A stretch of 64,000 bases of DNA from Chengkuizengella sp. SCS-71B (GTDB taxonomy: Bacteria > Bacillota > Bacilli > Paenibacillales > KCTC-33759). Shown here one piece after another: positions 8,373 to 16,071 of the stretch (its first letter is position 1; every line of letters starts with the position of its first letter). The stretch is from contig NZ_JAZHSH010000001.1 of the NCBI RefSeq assembly GCF_040100845.1, positions 558,001 to 622,000 on the forward strand, given 5' to 3'. Below the pieces are notes generated by a model, which saw only the letters and a program-made list of their open reading frames with translations, did no database searches and was not told where the DNA came from. Position numbers and translations under genes: made by a program.

Positions 8373-9167
8373 ATGGTTTTATCCAGAACGTCGTCATCCT
8401 TGGGTAGTCTCATTAAAGATTACCGGAATAAAAGAGGGATGACATTTGAAAAATTAGATCAACTAACTGATGTAGATAAGGGAAATATATGTAGAATTGA
8501 ATCAGGGAGAATTAAACGTCCAAATCTTGATAATATTTTAAAGATAGGCTCTATATTAAAAATACCTTATGAAGAGATGATGGAACCTTACATAGAGGTT
8601 GAAGAAAGATCAGATATTTTATTCACGATTTTACATGAGTTAATACGGAGCAATAATAACATTAATAGTAATATGATTACTAAATTAGCAAAGAAAATCC
8701 TTAACTCTCCTACAGAGGAAAGCTTAGATTTGGTGAAGAATCTTTATAATAGTACGGCAAATATTGAGGAACCTTCTACTAAACTAATTCTCTATAAATT
8801 GATTGTTCGCCATTCTCGTGCTCATGGCATCATGCCCTATGTTGCGAAATCTTTGTTGCAAGCTTATCTAGTAGAACGAGATGATTTCACTAAACTACGA
8901 ACAACATATGGATCTGGTAAAGGTACTATAGAATATGAGGATTTCCTTACAAGTGAAGAACGAGGTTTAATGTATTATAAATTATTTGTTCATTCGTACA
9001 ACTTATGTTTATTTGAAGATAGCATAAAAATGGGTGAAAAAGCTTTAAATGAAGAGATTAGTGATATTTCTTTAAGAAGGCATTATAAACCCAGAATAAA
9101 AAAAAGGTACTTATCAACTCTTATTGTTAGTAAATACCAAGAACAAAATATAAACATCCAGAAATAA
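8373..9167 (+). CDS. XRE-type regulator with RRNPP-like helical C-terminus, probably truncated
   Basis: N-terminal Cro/C1 HTH (SLGSLIKDYRNKRGMTFEKL through GNICRIESGRIKRPN, residues about 9-65), then about 190 helical residues with a YYKLFVHSYNLCLFEDSIKMGEKALNEE-like TPR pair. This matches peptide-responsive HTH-TPR regulators of Bacillales mobile elements (RRNPP type, usually about 400 residues). Here the frame ends early, at 264 residues, after only part of the TPR array, so it may be truncated. ATG 8373 is chosen for AAAGGA at 8359-8364; ATG 8331 would add 14 residues. It probably governs the element's cargo. The A-rich 190 bases after it hold no clear gene. Confidence 0.68.
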   Translation: MVLSRTSSSLGSLIKDYRNKRGMTFEKLDQLTDVDKGNICRIESGRIKRPNLDNILKIGSILKIPYEEMMEPYIEVEERSDILFTILHELIRSNNNINSNMITKLAKKILNSPTEESLDLVKNLYNSTANIEEPSTKLILYKLIVRHSRAHGIMPYVAKSLLQAYLVERDDFTKLRTTYGSGKGTIEYEDFLTSEERGLMYYKLFVHSYNLCLFEDSIKMGEKALNEEISDISLRRHYKPRIKKRYLSTLIVSKYQEQNINIQK

Positions 9168-9365
9168 ACTAAAAAAACTAAGAAAAAAGATTAAAAAATA
9201 AAATCTAATATAGATAATAGATTAGCTATTAAAAAGAGATTTCTTTTTGAAGGTTGAATCTTCCAGGTTATTTTTAGACTTAAAAATAATACTTGATATA
9301 GATTAGTAGAAAGTATATAATATTTTTCGTACATAATCTATTAAAACAACTATGGAGGTAATATT

Positions 9366-9989
9366 ATGATTAAAAGTATTAAAAGTATTTCATGTTTGGC
9401 ACTAGCGTTTGTAATGATAGCGGTAGCTTTATTAGCACCATCAGGAAGTGCTTTTGCGAGTAGTTCCACAGTTTCTGAACAAAGTATTGATACACAAATA
9501 ATGGTAGACACTGTAAAAAAGTATCTAAAGCTAAATAAAGATGGCACAATTGGATTATCCAAAAAAATACCTGAGGACATTCGTACTACATATAAAACAG
9601 ATGATTTACTTATATATTTTGATTACTTAAATAATAGAGTAAAATCTGGTGAAATTACTATTAATAAAGATTTTTCTATATCATCATCACTTATTTCAGC
9701 AAAAGACCATGGAGAAAATAGAATAGAAGAACATTGGTGGGGATGGACAAGATACGCAGATAGTGAAGAAAGTGAAGATATAGCATTGGACTTGTATTCA
9801 GCTGCTGCTGGAGCTACAATGGCTGCGGGACTATCAGCTCTTGGATTCCCACCTGGTGTAATTGGAGGTACTGTTGCTGCAGGATATTGGTCATTATTAG
9901 CTACAAGAATACTGAGAAATGATGAGGGACATGGTACTATAATTACCGTAACTTATTTAGCAGTATTTAATGTTTCACCTCAAGAATAA
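9366..9989 (+). CDS. secreted protein with glycine-zipper-like C-terminal segment
   Basis: 207 residues. A signal peptide (MIKSIKSISCLALAF, hydrophobic core, ending GSAFAS near residue 31) is followed by a polar region and then a striking C-terminal part: EEHWWGWTRYAD, a long Ala/Gly-rich apolar stretch (AAAGATMAAGLSALGFPPGV and onward to about residue 180), and a closing ITVTYLAVF strand. A ribosome site (GGAGGT) precedes ATG 9366. The layout resembles secreted membrane-active peptides and bacteriocin-like proteins, but I cannot name a family. It is single-gene, with its own strong terminator, on the integrative element near a secreted protease. Confidence 0.75.
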   Translation: MIKSIKSISCLALAFVMIAVALLAPSGSAFASSSTVSEQSIDTQIMVDTVKKYLKLNKDGTIGLSKKIPEDIRTTYKTDDLLIYFDYLNNRVKSGEITINKDFSISSSLISAKDHGENRIEEHWWGWTRYADSEESEDIALDLYSAAAGATMAAGLSALGFPPGVIGGTVAAGYWSLLATRILRNDEGHGTIITVTYLAVFNVSPQE

Positions 9990-10020
9990 TAGGAACTATT
10001 AATCAATATTAAAATAATAA

Positions 10021-10062
10021 GGAAATAGACTACCCTATTTAGGTAGTCTATTTCCTCCTTTT
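10021..10062 (+). terminator. strong terminator after the secreted protein
   Basis: A perfect 14-bp stem: GGAAATAGACTACC and its complement GGTAGTCTATTTCC, with a 7-base loop, then TCCTCCTTTT. Confidence 0.8.
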
Positions 10063-10158
10063 GAAAAAATCAGACAAAAGTACACTCTAAGGTTAATCAA
10101 ATAAGATGGTGACACTTTTGTATTAACCTATTACATTAAGATATAGTAGTGCAAGGAG

Positions 10159-10401
10159 GTGTTAAAAATTTTACTTAAAACTTTCCGGTTCATATTAGTA
10201 GTAATGCTAGTTGTATTATCAGGTTATGAATTAATTACACGAGATTTTGACATGCATCCTTACACGTTAATTTTATTATCTGGATTGTTGTTAACATTAG
10301 GTGTAGAGGGATTTCAAGAAAAAAGAAAAGTATTCAGTTTTTTTTGTGCTTTAGCTTTTATATTTACACTTGCTGTATTAACTCGTTTAATCATGAGCTA
10401 G
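10159..10401 (+). CDS. DUF3953-family (YczI-like) small membrane protein
   Basis: Up to 80 residues with three apolar helices: RFILVVMLVVLSGYELI, YTLILLSGLLLTLGVEGF and FFCALAFIFTLAVLTRLI. The GYELITRDFDMHPY and GVEGFQEKRK links are typical of DUF3953 (B. subtilis YczI), of unknown function. The GTG at 10159 overlaps the AAGGAGGT ribosome site, so initiation may really use ATT at 10168, seven bases downstream. No partner gene is obvious. Confidence 0.7.
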   Translation: MLKILLKTFRFILVVMLVVLSGYELITRDFDMHPYTLILLSGLLLTLGVEGFQEKRKVFSFFCALAFIFTLAVLTRLIMS

Positions 10402-10631
10402 GTTAATTAATCATTATTGGAATAGCTAATTGTTACACAGAGAGATATAAAATTTGAAAACACTACTTCTTGATATAATAACAGAATATCCCTATTAACT
10501 ATTATCTATTTTTTCTAAGTGAGCAAATATTAAAAATGTACCACTTGATTTAGAGGTGCTTTCAGTCTTCTATACAGCGATTTATTGTACGTTCGAATCA
10601 TCTTTAATTTATAAAATTTAGGAGTGATCTT

Positions 10632-11753
10632 ATGAAAAAAAGCATCTCTATTTTTGTGTCTACTTTCATATTTTTAAATCTCATATTATTTAATGGTGTT
10701 TTTTCATCTGCAGAATCTGCTAGTTATGAAAAACAATACTTGGTTGGGTTCTATTCAGAAATTGATGAGACGCTAATTAAAGAGGCTGGGGGGAAGATCA
10801 AGAAGAAGTATAAATATATGCCAGTTGTTTCTGTTGAGATGACAGATAGCGCAGCTCTAGAAATTACTAAGGATATAAATGTTGAATATGTAGAAGAAGA
10901 TGGTAGTATAAAAGCTTCCGGACAATCAACTCCATGGGGAGTTTTTAGTATAAATGCTACAACTGTACAAGAAAATAGTATTTCAGGAAAAGCAACTAAA
11001 ATAGGGATAGTTGATACAGGTATTGATTATACCCATGAAGACTTATTTGTTGTGGGTGGAGAAACATTCGTAGAAGGTACTTTAGATTATAATGATGATA
11101 ATGGGCATGGTACTCATGTTGCAGGGATTGTCGCGGGGTTAAATAATGACAAAGGAGTACTTGGAGTAGCACCTAATGTAGAATTATATGCAATAAAAGT
11201 ATTGGATATAAATAGAAATGGAAACTACAGTGATCTTATAGCAGGGATTGAATGGGCAGTATCAAATAACTTAGACATTGTAAATATGAGTCTCGGTGGC
11301 AATACACACTCTAAAGCTTTAGAGAAAGCATTAAAAAATGCCTATAAATCAGGAGTATTACTTGTAGCCGCAGCAGGAAATAATGGATATGATAAAAAAG
11401 GCTCGATCGACTATCCAGCCAAATATGAATCTGTTATAGCAGTCGGTGCTATTGATAAAGAAAATAACATTTATACTAGATCATCAGTTGGAAATAAGTT
11501 AGAATTAGTAGCACCAGGAGTTGATGTATTCAGTACAATACCTGGTGGATATGATTTTAATAGTGGGACATCCATGGCATCACCTCATGTAGCAGGAGTA
11601 GCTGCATTAATTTTAGAGAAAAAACCAGAACTAACTAATGTTGCAGTTAGGAAAATTATAAATAAAACAGCAACTCCATTAAATGATTCTTTCATATTTG
11701 GAAATGGATTGGTCGATGCTATATCAGCAATCAATTATTTAAATGAAAAATGA
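10632..11753 (+). CDS. secreted subtilisin-like serine protease (S8)
   Basis: 373 residues: signal peptide (1 to about 28), I9-type propeptide (about 34-92, YLVGFYSEID to VEYVEED), then the catalytic domain. The triad is Asp128 (VDTGID), His159 (NGHGTHVAG) and Ser314 (SGTSMASPH), with oxyanion Asn250 (AAGNNG). The mature enzyme would be about 275 residues, the size of subtilisin, and is expected to be exported and self-cleaving. GGAGTG precedes ATG 10632. It is cargo of the integrative element; processing of the neighbouring secreted protein is possible but only a guess. Confidence 0.93.
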   Translation: MKKSISIFVSTFIFLNLILFNGVFSSAESASYEKQYLVGFYSEIDETLIKEAGGKIKKKYKYMPVVSVEMTDSAALEITKDINVEYVEEDGSIKASGQSTPWGVFSINATTVQENSISGKATKIGIVDTGIDYTHEDLFVVGGETFVEGTLDYNDDNGHGTHVAGIVAGLNNDKGVLGVAPNVELYAIKVLDINRNGNYSDLIAGIEWAVSNNLDIVNMSLGGNTHSKALEKALKNAYKSGVLLVAAAGNNGYDKKGSIDYPAKYESVIAVGAIDKENNIYTRSSVGNKLELVAPGVDVFSTIPGGYDFNSGTSMASPHVAGVAALILEKKPELTNVAVRKIINKTATPLNDSFIFGNGLVDAISAINYLNEK

Positions 11754-11793
11754 TTTGACTTTTAAAAAATTATAAATGAACACTCATTTGATT

Positions 11794-11823
11794 GAGAGGT
11801 ATTGAAAGTACCTCTCTTTTTTA
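11794..11823 (+). terminator. terminator after the subtilase
   Basis: GAGAGGTA pairs with TACCTCTC around loop TTGAAAG, followed by seven T. Confidence 0.85.
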
Positions 11824-12252
11824 TTTGTAAATATCCGTTTCTCTTATCCTACTTTCATTATTAATTCTTAATATGTCCATCGCTCGGCAAAATCTATTTT
11901 CATTTTAGCGTTTTGGTTCTCTTTCAAAACCCTTGGTGTATCAAAGGGAAATAAATGTCGTGATATGATTGGGGATTATATCATTTCACAGTCAAGGGTA
12001 CACTATTGTCTCTGCCCTAACTGAAGGATCTACTTCTCTTAGAGCTTTAATTATTTATTCCATCGATTTAGTATTTCATCCAAAATATAAATTGCCATCA
12101 CCACTCTCTAAACTTAGACATAGGTACAGATGATACATACAAAACCACTAACTATGAAAGTCAGTGGTTCGGTCTCATCTCTAATTAAACCATTTGCCCA
12201 AAAATAAGTTTAAAGGAGACATACAACTTTATTATTACAAACATGAAAAATT
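11824..12252. other. 429-base stretch without an intact gene
   Basis: On the reverse strand around 11877-11978 a short open frame reads HLFPFDTPRVLKENQNAK and KMKIDFAERWTY, which looks like a coding remnant of unknown origin. A hairpin with AACCACT/AGTGGTT lies at about 12145-12172. Nothing else is supported. Confidence 0.35.
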
Positions 12253-12477
12253 TTACAAATCCCAAAAATGGTACGGTTTTTTTTCAGGATCAGTGACATT
12301 TACTACTCTCATCACTTTTTTCTTAATTGTAGTACCCGGAATGTAATCATTATCTGAACATATTTGGGTTATGGTATGATGGCTAACTTTAGATAATTTT
12401 GAAAACTCAGATTGATTGTATGGTGATTTATCAACCCATCTTCCAAACCTTGTTCTATATTTTCCTATTCCCCACAT
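12253..12477 (-). CDS. small Cro/C1-type HTH protein
   Basis: 74 residues, MWGIGKYRTRFGRWVDK followed by an HTH (NQSEFSKLSKVSHHTITQIC). This N-terminus is common to small phage-type regulators of Bacillales. The reverse strand has GGGAGATTT before ATG 12477. It lies at the right end of the element, facing inward, and may act as a repressor or excision control factor. Its target is not visible. Confidence 0.72.
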   Translation of the reverse strand: MWGIGKYRTRFGRWVDKSPYNQSEFSKLSKVSHHTITQICSDNDYIPGTTIKKKVMRVVNVTDPEKKPYHFWDL

Positions 12478-12630
12478 CTAAAATAAATCTCCCTTATCAG
12501 TATGGTTTCTCTTATAAACAAGTTTGGACAACCTTCCAAAAAATATACTAGTTTTTCAAAAAAATTTGAAATATTGTACAAGCCATGATTCATATAATTT
12601 ACTGAGAAACAGGAAAAGGAGAGAATGAAG

Positions 12631-12759
12631 ATGAAAAGTGAGATTAATGTAACGATTGATTTTAAGTTATATGTCCATATTATTAATGCTGGATATTTAA
12701 GGTTAATAAATAAGATTAAAGGTTTTGTATTGGAGAAATTAAGAGGGATTATGCTTTAG
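12631..12759 (+). CDS. 42-residue hypothetical protein
   Basis: Starts MKSEINVTIDFKLYVHIINA and ends KLRGIML. AAGGAG at 12616-12621 lies nine bases before ATG 12631. Size and divergence from the Cro-like gene resemble the early small genes of phages and elements. No function can be given. Confidence 0.5.
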   Translation: MKSEINVTIDFKLYVHIINAGYLRLINKIKGFVLEKLRGIML

Positions 12760-12800
12760 TTTTGAAACAATATAAGAAAAACACTATAAAAAATAACAGT

Positions 12801-12835
12801 TGTTGACGAAATGTTGACGGATTCCGTCAACAACT
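12801..12835. repeat. right arm-type repeats of the integrase
   Basis: Direct TGTTGACGAA / TGTTGACGGA, as near the left end, followed by the inverted CCGTCAACA, which makes a 9-bp hairpin around ATT. It ends 89 bases before the right core, about mirroring the left side. Confidence 0.6.
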
Positions 12836-12924
12836 ATCTATTTTCACATTATTACAACTTGATAAATACTATGAAAGCTTTGTTACATAAGGTTTCAACA
12901 TATTACACCTTTTTCAGTGATTGT

Positions 12925-12989
12925 CTTGAGGGGGTAGTGGGCTTACGCCCGTGGAGGTTCGAGTCCTCTCGACCGCACCATACATATTA
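12925..12989 (+). repeat. right attachment repeat (attR core), 3' half of tRNA-Leu
   Basis: Identical over 65 bases to 6593-6657. It holds the anticodon-to-CCA half of tRNA-Leu(GAG) but no 5' half, so it is not a functional tRNA. Confidence 0.9.
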
Positions 12990-12997
12990 AATCTTTA

Positions 12998-13022
12998 GAC
13001 CCCTTGTTACAAGGGTTTTTTT
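12998..13022 (+). terminator. terminator next to attR
   Basis: ACCCCTTG/CAAGGGT stem followed by seven T, a diverged copy of the hairpin after the left repeat. Confidence 0.65.
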
Positions 13023-13079
13023 AGTGCTTTGAAATCTATTTTAGACTATCTAACAGTAAAAATATTTTATTGAAAAATT

Positions 13080-13320
13080 GAAATTGGGAACGGATAGACT
13101 TTTCTGTTTTAGGATCTTTTATTATGGCTCCTTTTTGTTGGTTAATGAAATACTTTTGTTTACCATTATTGTTAGATTATCAAAGTCTATATCAGACCAC
13201 TCTATGCCAAGAAGTTCTCCTCTTCTCTACCCTCCTAGTATTGCTCCTAAAATAAATAGTCTCCACATTTTAGGTTCTTTATATAAAGATTCGATAACTA
13301 ACTTTAAAAGGTTGGGCTAC
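13080..13320 (-). pseudogene. remnant of a second tyrosine integrase
   Basis: The reverse strand reads LVIESLYKEPKMWRLFILGA, then ILGG, a stop codon, RRGELLGIEWSDIDFDNLTI and MVNKSISLTNKKEP, then two stops and a frameshift. It aligns with residues 127-190 of the integrase at 6777-7945 (for example GGLRRGEILGLEW). The stop replaces the Leu before the catalytic Arg-Arg. Only a central fragment of the catalytic domain is left. It sits right after an att core and terminator, the same order as in the first element. Confidence 0.85.
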
Positions 13321-13463
13321 CATAGAACAAGTTGGTTTTTATGTGCATTTTTGAAAGAATTACTGAAGCCGAGTATTTAGAGATTACAGGGGTTCAATAT
13401 GTAGTTAATTAGCGGAATTATTGTTTATTCGTTCAACAGTCCAGTCGAATCTTCAATAACATT

Positions 13464-13472
13464 CATACAATA
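13464..13472 (+). promoter_or_regulatory. CATACAATA box, sigma-E/K -10 type
   Basis: Matches CATAnnnTA and lies 32 bases before ATG 13505. The same spacing recurs through the cluster. Confidence 0.55.
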
Positions 13473-13504
13473 TTTAAACTGTAAAATGAAAGAAGGTGGC
13501 GCAC

Positions 13505-14002
13505 ATGGGTGTTTTTGATAAAAATCTCTGTGATTGTTGTGTTTGTCCGATGCAGTGTGTTTTGGAACAACTGGTAGGAGTAGGATCGGAAATCCAAAAT
13601 GTTGCCATTATTTTTAATTTTGCTGGAGCTACCATTGATGATATTACTGATGTCAACAATTTTAATTTATTTACTATACGATCTGGATCTGGAAGAAGGT
13701 TCATAATTCCTATCTGCCAAGTAATAGGAGTTGAATTATTTAATTCTCAACCCATTAATCTTAATATAAATTTGAAGCCAGTTAGGAAAGATAGTAAAGG
13801 TGAATGCTCTTGTTGTGAGGATCCAGCCACCGATGTATTAAAAAGGATGATCGGAGAAAGGGTAAATGTTCGTTTTAGTAATGCTAGTAGAACCGGTACT
13901 ATTATGAATGTTGGTGAAGGGATTGTTATTCTAAGTGATGATCCTCTCATTCAAACTATCTTATCAACATGCAATATCCAAGCTATTGAAGTTCTGACAT
14001 GA
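13505..14002 (+). CDS. Cys-rich CDCCVCPM-family protein 1, probable spore-surface protein
   Basis: 165 residues, no signal peptide. An N-terminal CDCCVCPMQCVLEQLVG cluster, a middle of beta-type sequence ending in an ICQVIGVE strand, a second cluster GECSCCEDPATD, and a closing MNVGEGIVILSDD. Three paralogues lie at 15339, 16696 and 21761 with the same two clusters. The paired cysteines could bind metal or crosslink. I do not recognise a named family; the spore role is inferred from the YjcZ-like neighbours and the sigma-E/K-type box. AAGGTGG precedes ATG 13505; GTG 13496 overlaps it. Confidence 0.75.
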   Translation: MGVFDKNLCDCCVCPMQCVLEQLVGVGSEIQNVAIIFNFAGATIDDITDVNNFNLFTIRSGSGRRFIIPICQVIGVELFNSQPINLNINLKPVRKDSKGECSCCEDPATDVLKRMIGERVNVRFSNASRTGTIMNVGEGIVILSDDPLIQTILSTCNIQAIEVLT

Positions 14003-14062
14003 TTGATTTTGAGAAGAACATCCGATAAAACACAGATTTATGGGATAAAGTGAGGTGAGTAA

Positions 14063-14230
14063 ATGGATAGTGATAAATATTTAATAGTCCTAGATAGGCA
14101 AGGAATACCATTAGGATATTTAAGCCCGATTGATTACAAACTTGAACACCTTAAAAAGTTGTTTAGTTTGGTATTGACATTCCACTCTTTACGAAATCCT
14201 CACTATTTTTGTAGTGGTTTTAAACTATGA
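14063..14230 (+). CDS. possible 55-residue ORF
   Basis: ATG 14063 follows GAGGTGAG. The first 35 residues (DKYLIVLDRQGIPLGYLSP onward) look protein-like, but the last 20 read through the leader hairpin that precedes the YjcZ-like genes, so the 3' end is probably accidental. It may be the stump of a longer gene. Confidence 0.35.
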   Translation: MDSDKYLIVLDRQGIPLGYLSPIDYKLEHLKKLFSLVLTFHSLRNPHYFCSGFKL

Positions 14231-14282
14231 AAAATGTGTACTTGCACTAGGATACTCGTCCAGACAAAATAGATCTTCCTTA

Positions 14283-14291
14283 CATAGTATA
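14283..14291 (+). promoter_or_regulatory. CATAGTATA box, sigma-E/K -10 type
   Basis: 32 bases before ATG 14324. The leader from about 14205, with a CCTCACTA/TAGTGG hairpin, is shared with later YjcZ-like genes. Confidence 0.55.
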
Positions 14292-14323
14292 TATTACATC
14301 AAATATAGAAAGGAGGCGTTTTT

Positions 14324-14533
14324 ATGGGGGCAGCTTTAGTATTAGTTCTCTTCATTCTTTTAGTTATTATCTTAGTTGCTGCAAGTGGAGGTTCGAGATA
14401 TACTACGAACTCAATGGAGCCATTGCAGCAACCTTTACAGGGATTTACTGCCCAACAGCCAACACAAACTGCAGAAATTGAACAAGAAGAAAGTTTGTTT
14501 CTCGCTATAACTGATGCCATTGGCCAGGCGTAA
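14324..14533 (+). CDS. YjcZ-like small sporulation protein 1
   Basis: 69 residues. One apolar helix, AALVLVLFILLVIILVAA, then SGGSRY and a Gln/Thr-rich tail. The FILLVII helix at the start of a tiny protein is the mark of the YjcZ/SscA family of mother-cell or spore proteins. A strong AAAGGAGG precedes the ATG. It belongs to a local set of five intact copies. Confidence 0.72.
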   Translation: MGAALVLVLFILLVIILVAASGGSRYTTNSMEPLQQPLQGFTAQQPTQTAEIEQEESLFLAITDAIGQA

Positions 14534-14660
14534 TACCTTCGTATTTCCAACCAATTAAACTGGAAAAAGTTTTTATATTATAAAAATATAAATATTGAAT
14601 AGTCCCTATCAGTATTACCATCAAAAGTATAGGATATGAATAGATAAAGTTATACAGTCA

Positions 14661-14695
14661 AAACCCTGCTTATGCATAGTAGGGTTTCTTTATTG
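14661..14695 (+). terminator. hairpin before the holin-like gene
   Basis: AAACCCTGC paired with a TAGTAGGGTTT segment, followed by CTTTATT. A diverged copy lies at about 20133-20160. Confidence 0.55.
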
Positions 14696-14713
14696 TTAAG
14701 GAGGGTGGATAGA

Positions 14714-15058
14714 TTGGAATTAAATATCATTCAATATTTTTTAACTCAGGGACTGGAAAATACAATATTTAAATTTGTTATCGCTTCATTAGGTTCAATA
14801 GGATCATATCTATTTGGAGGATTGAACAGTTTGATAGAAATATTAATAGTCTTTGTATTGATTGATTATATTTCAGGAATCATAGCTGCAGGTGTGGAGG
14901 GGAGATTACAAAGCAACAAAGAATTTAAAGGGATAACCAAAAAGGTAATGATATTCATCATGATATCAATTGTTCATCTAACAGATACAGCAATAGTCGA
15001 TCAACACTTCATACGAGATGCAGCTATATTTTTATACCTGCGTTTAAAACTGGGATAG
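14714..15058 (+). pseudogene. phage holin-family protein, C-terminus lost
   Basis: 114 residues from TTG 14714 (AAGGAGGG upstream). Membrane helices around SLGSIGSYLFG, the LIEILIVFVLIDYISGIIAA pair, SNKEFKGITKKV, and RDAAIFLYL identify the toxin-secretion/phage-lysis holin family (TcdE/Cph1-like). The family normally continues about 15-20 residues with a conserved helix; here it runs into LRLKLG and stops, at a junction with another gene's tail. A lysis holin here marks old prophage DNA. Confidence 0.72.
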
Positions 15059-15153
15059 TAACTAAAATTGACACTCGATTAAGGCAAATTAAATTAGAGA
15101 TTGAGGATAAATATGAGTGGATTAAGTTTGATGATATAGTTGGGGCGTCCTGA
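15040..15153 (+). pseudogene. 3' tail of an unknown, probably phage, gene
   Basis: In a frame overlapping the end of the holin: GIVTKIDTRLRQIKLEIEDK, then YEWIKFDDIVGAS and stop. It reads like a genuine C-terminus with no start, so it is probably one side of a deletion that joined it to the holin. The 185 bases after it show no gene. Confidence 0.4.
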
Positions 15154-15298
15154 TGATTACTCACATGGAAAGAGAGGAATTACATATCTTGTATAATAGA
15201 TTTTTTTATACTAAATGTAAGGTATAAGTATAGGTAGTAGGATAGAACACAATTTTGCTATGTTGGTAATTAAGTCCAATCGAATAGATTTCTAGTCA

Positions 15299-15307
15299 CA
15301 TAGAATA
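15299..15307 (+). promoter_or_regulatory. CATAGAATA box, sigma-E/K -10 type
   Basis: 31 bases before ATG 15339. Confidence 0.55.
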
Positions 15308-15338
15308 ACATAAATATATTTCGATTGGAGGTGAAAGA

Positions 15339-15824
15339 ATGACCTATTATTTTAATAGAACGTTCTGCGATTGTTGCGTCTGTCCTATGAAGAGTGTCTG
15401 TGAACAACTTATAGATTGTGAAGTAAACATATGTACTATCTCAGTTTTTCTTGGAGGAGTAAAAATATCGGATGTAGAGGACTTCAACGTAATTGGAACA
15501 CTGGGGGGTACACCAATTTGTATTCCTATAAGTCGAATTACTGGTATTTTCGTTAGTCCCTCAAAAACAATTAATCTAAAATCTATTAAAAAAGATGTTA
15601 AAGGGGAATGTGCTTGTATAGAAGAATCTGCCACAAATAAATTTGAAAAAGAAAAATCTGTTGAGGTAATATTTCCTTGTGAAGGTCAACGACGTTGTGA
15701 AGGCACAGTAAATCAGGTTGGAGAAGGTATCGTAATAGTATCTAGCCCTTCAGAACAATGTATTTTATCTACTTGTCAAGTTGATGCGGCATTTCTTTTT
15801 CAACAAGTATCAAATTCTAAGTGA
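15339..15824 (+). CDS. Cys-rich CDCCVCPM-family protein 2
   Basis: 161 residues. N-terminal FCDCCVCPMKSVCEQL, a middle with GGTPICIPISRITGIF, then the second cluster in the altered form GECACIEESAT (one cysteine of the usual CC pair is Ile) and two extra cysteines in CEGQRRCEG. It ends with VGEGIVIVSS and ILSTCQ, as paralogue 1 does. TTGGAGGTGAAAGA precedes the ATG. The most diverged of the four. The downstream 247 bases hold a short stretch (about 15868-15904) resembling the integrase region at 7408, and a dispersed repeat. Confidence 0.72.
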   Translation: MTYYFNRTFCDCCVCPMKSVCEQLIDCEVNICTISVFLGGVKISDVEDFNVIGTLGGTPICIPISRITGIFVSPSKTINLKSIKKDVKGECACIEESATNKFEKEKSVEVIFPCEGQRRCEGTVNQVGEGIVIVSSPSEQCILSTCQVDAAFLFQQVSNSK

Positions 15825-15973
15825 TTAGGATTCTCTTTTAAAATGGAGTTGTTTAGCTTCCTCTCCATCATAAAATTGTATTAACCTTTGGTTTTTTTAT
15901 ATCCTCTAGAAGAAAGTAAGGTCCCTAGAAAAGAGAACAAGGAGCAACAGTGACCTCCACATAAGCGCTCTTT

Positions 15974-16020
15974 TTTTACATTCCAGCCCATAGATAAGAG
16001 TCCAAGCAACTTCATTAGAT
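15974..16020 (+). repeat. dispersed repeat, copy 1
   Basis: GATAAGAGTCCAAGCAACTT plus CATTAGATT, within a longer similar leader. Copies at 20862-20902 (+) and about 43823-43865 (-). Confidence 0.7.
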
Positions 16021-16024
16021 TATT

Positions 16025-16033
16025 CATAAGATA
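16025..16033 (+). promoter_or_regulatory. CATAAGATA box, sigma-E/K -10 type
   Basis: 38 bases before ATG 16072, just after the dispersed repeat. Confidence 0.55.
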
Positions 16034-16071
16034 GAATGAACGGATAATTTAAGAAGTTGAGAGGTGAGTTT

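Larger units (their letters stand above)
6593..12989. mobile_element. degenerate integrative element in tRNA-Leu
   Basis: About 6.3 kb between two identical 65-bp repeats derived from tRNA-Leu. It has a tyrosine integrase next to the left repeat, TGTTGAC arm-type repeats near both ends, and cargo: an XRE/RRNPP-type regulator, a secreted glycine-rich protein, a DUF3953 protein, a subtilase, a small Cro-like protein and a 42-residue protein. No replication, packaging or conjugation gene is visible. The integrase is frameshifted, so the element probably cannot move by itself. Confidence 0.82.

Noticed and set aside
12925-12989. A second tRNA-Leu gene
   Set aside because: Only the 3' half is present; no acceptor or D-arm sequence lies upstream.
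13078-13380. Forward 100-residue frame after attR
   Set aside because: It is the antisense of the degenerate integrase, just as the frame at 7153-7371 is the antisense of the first one.
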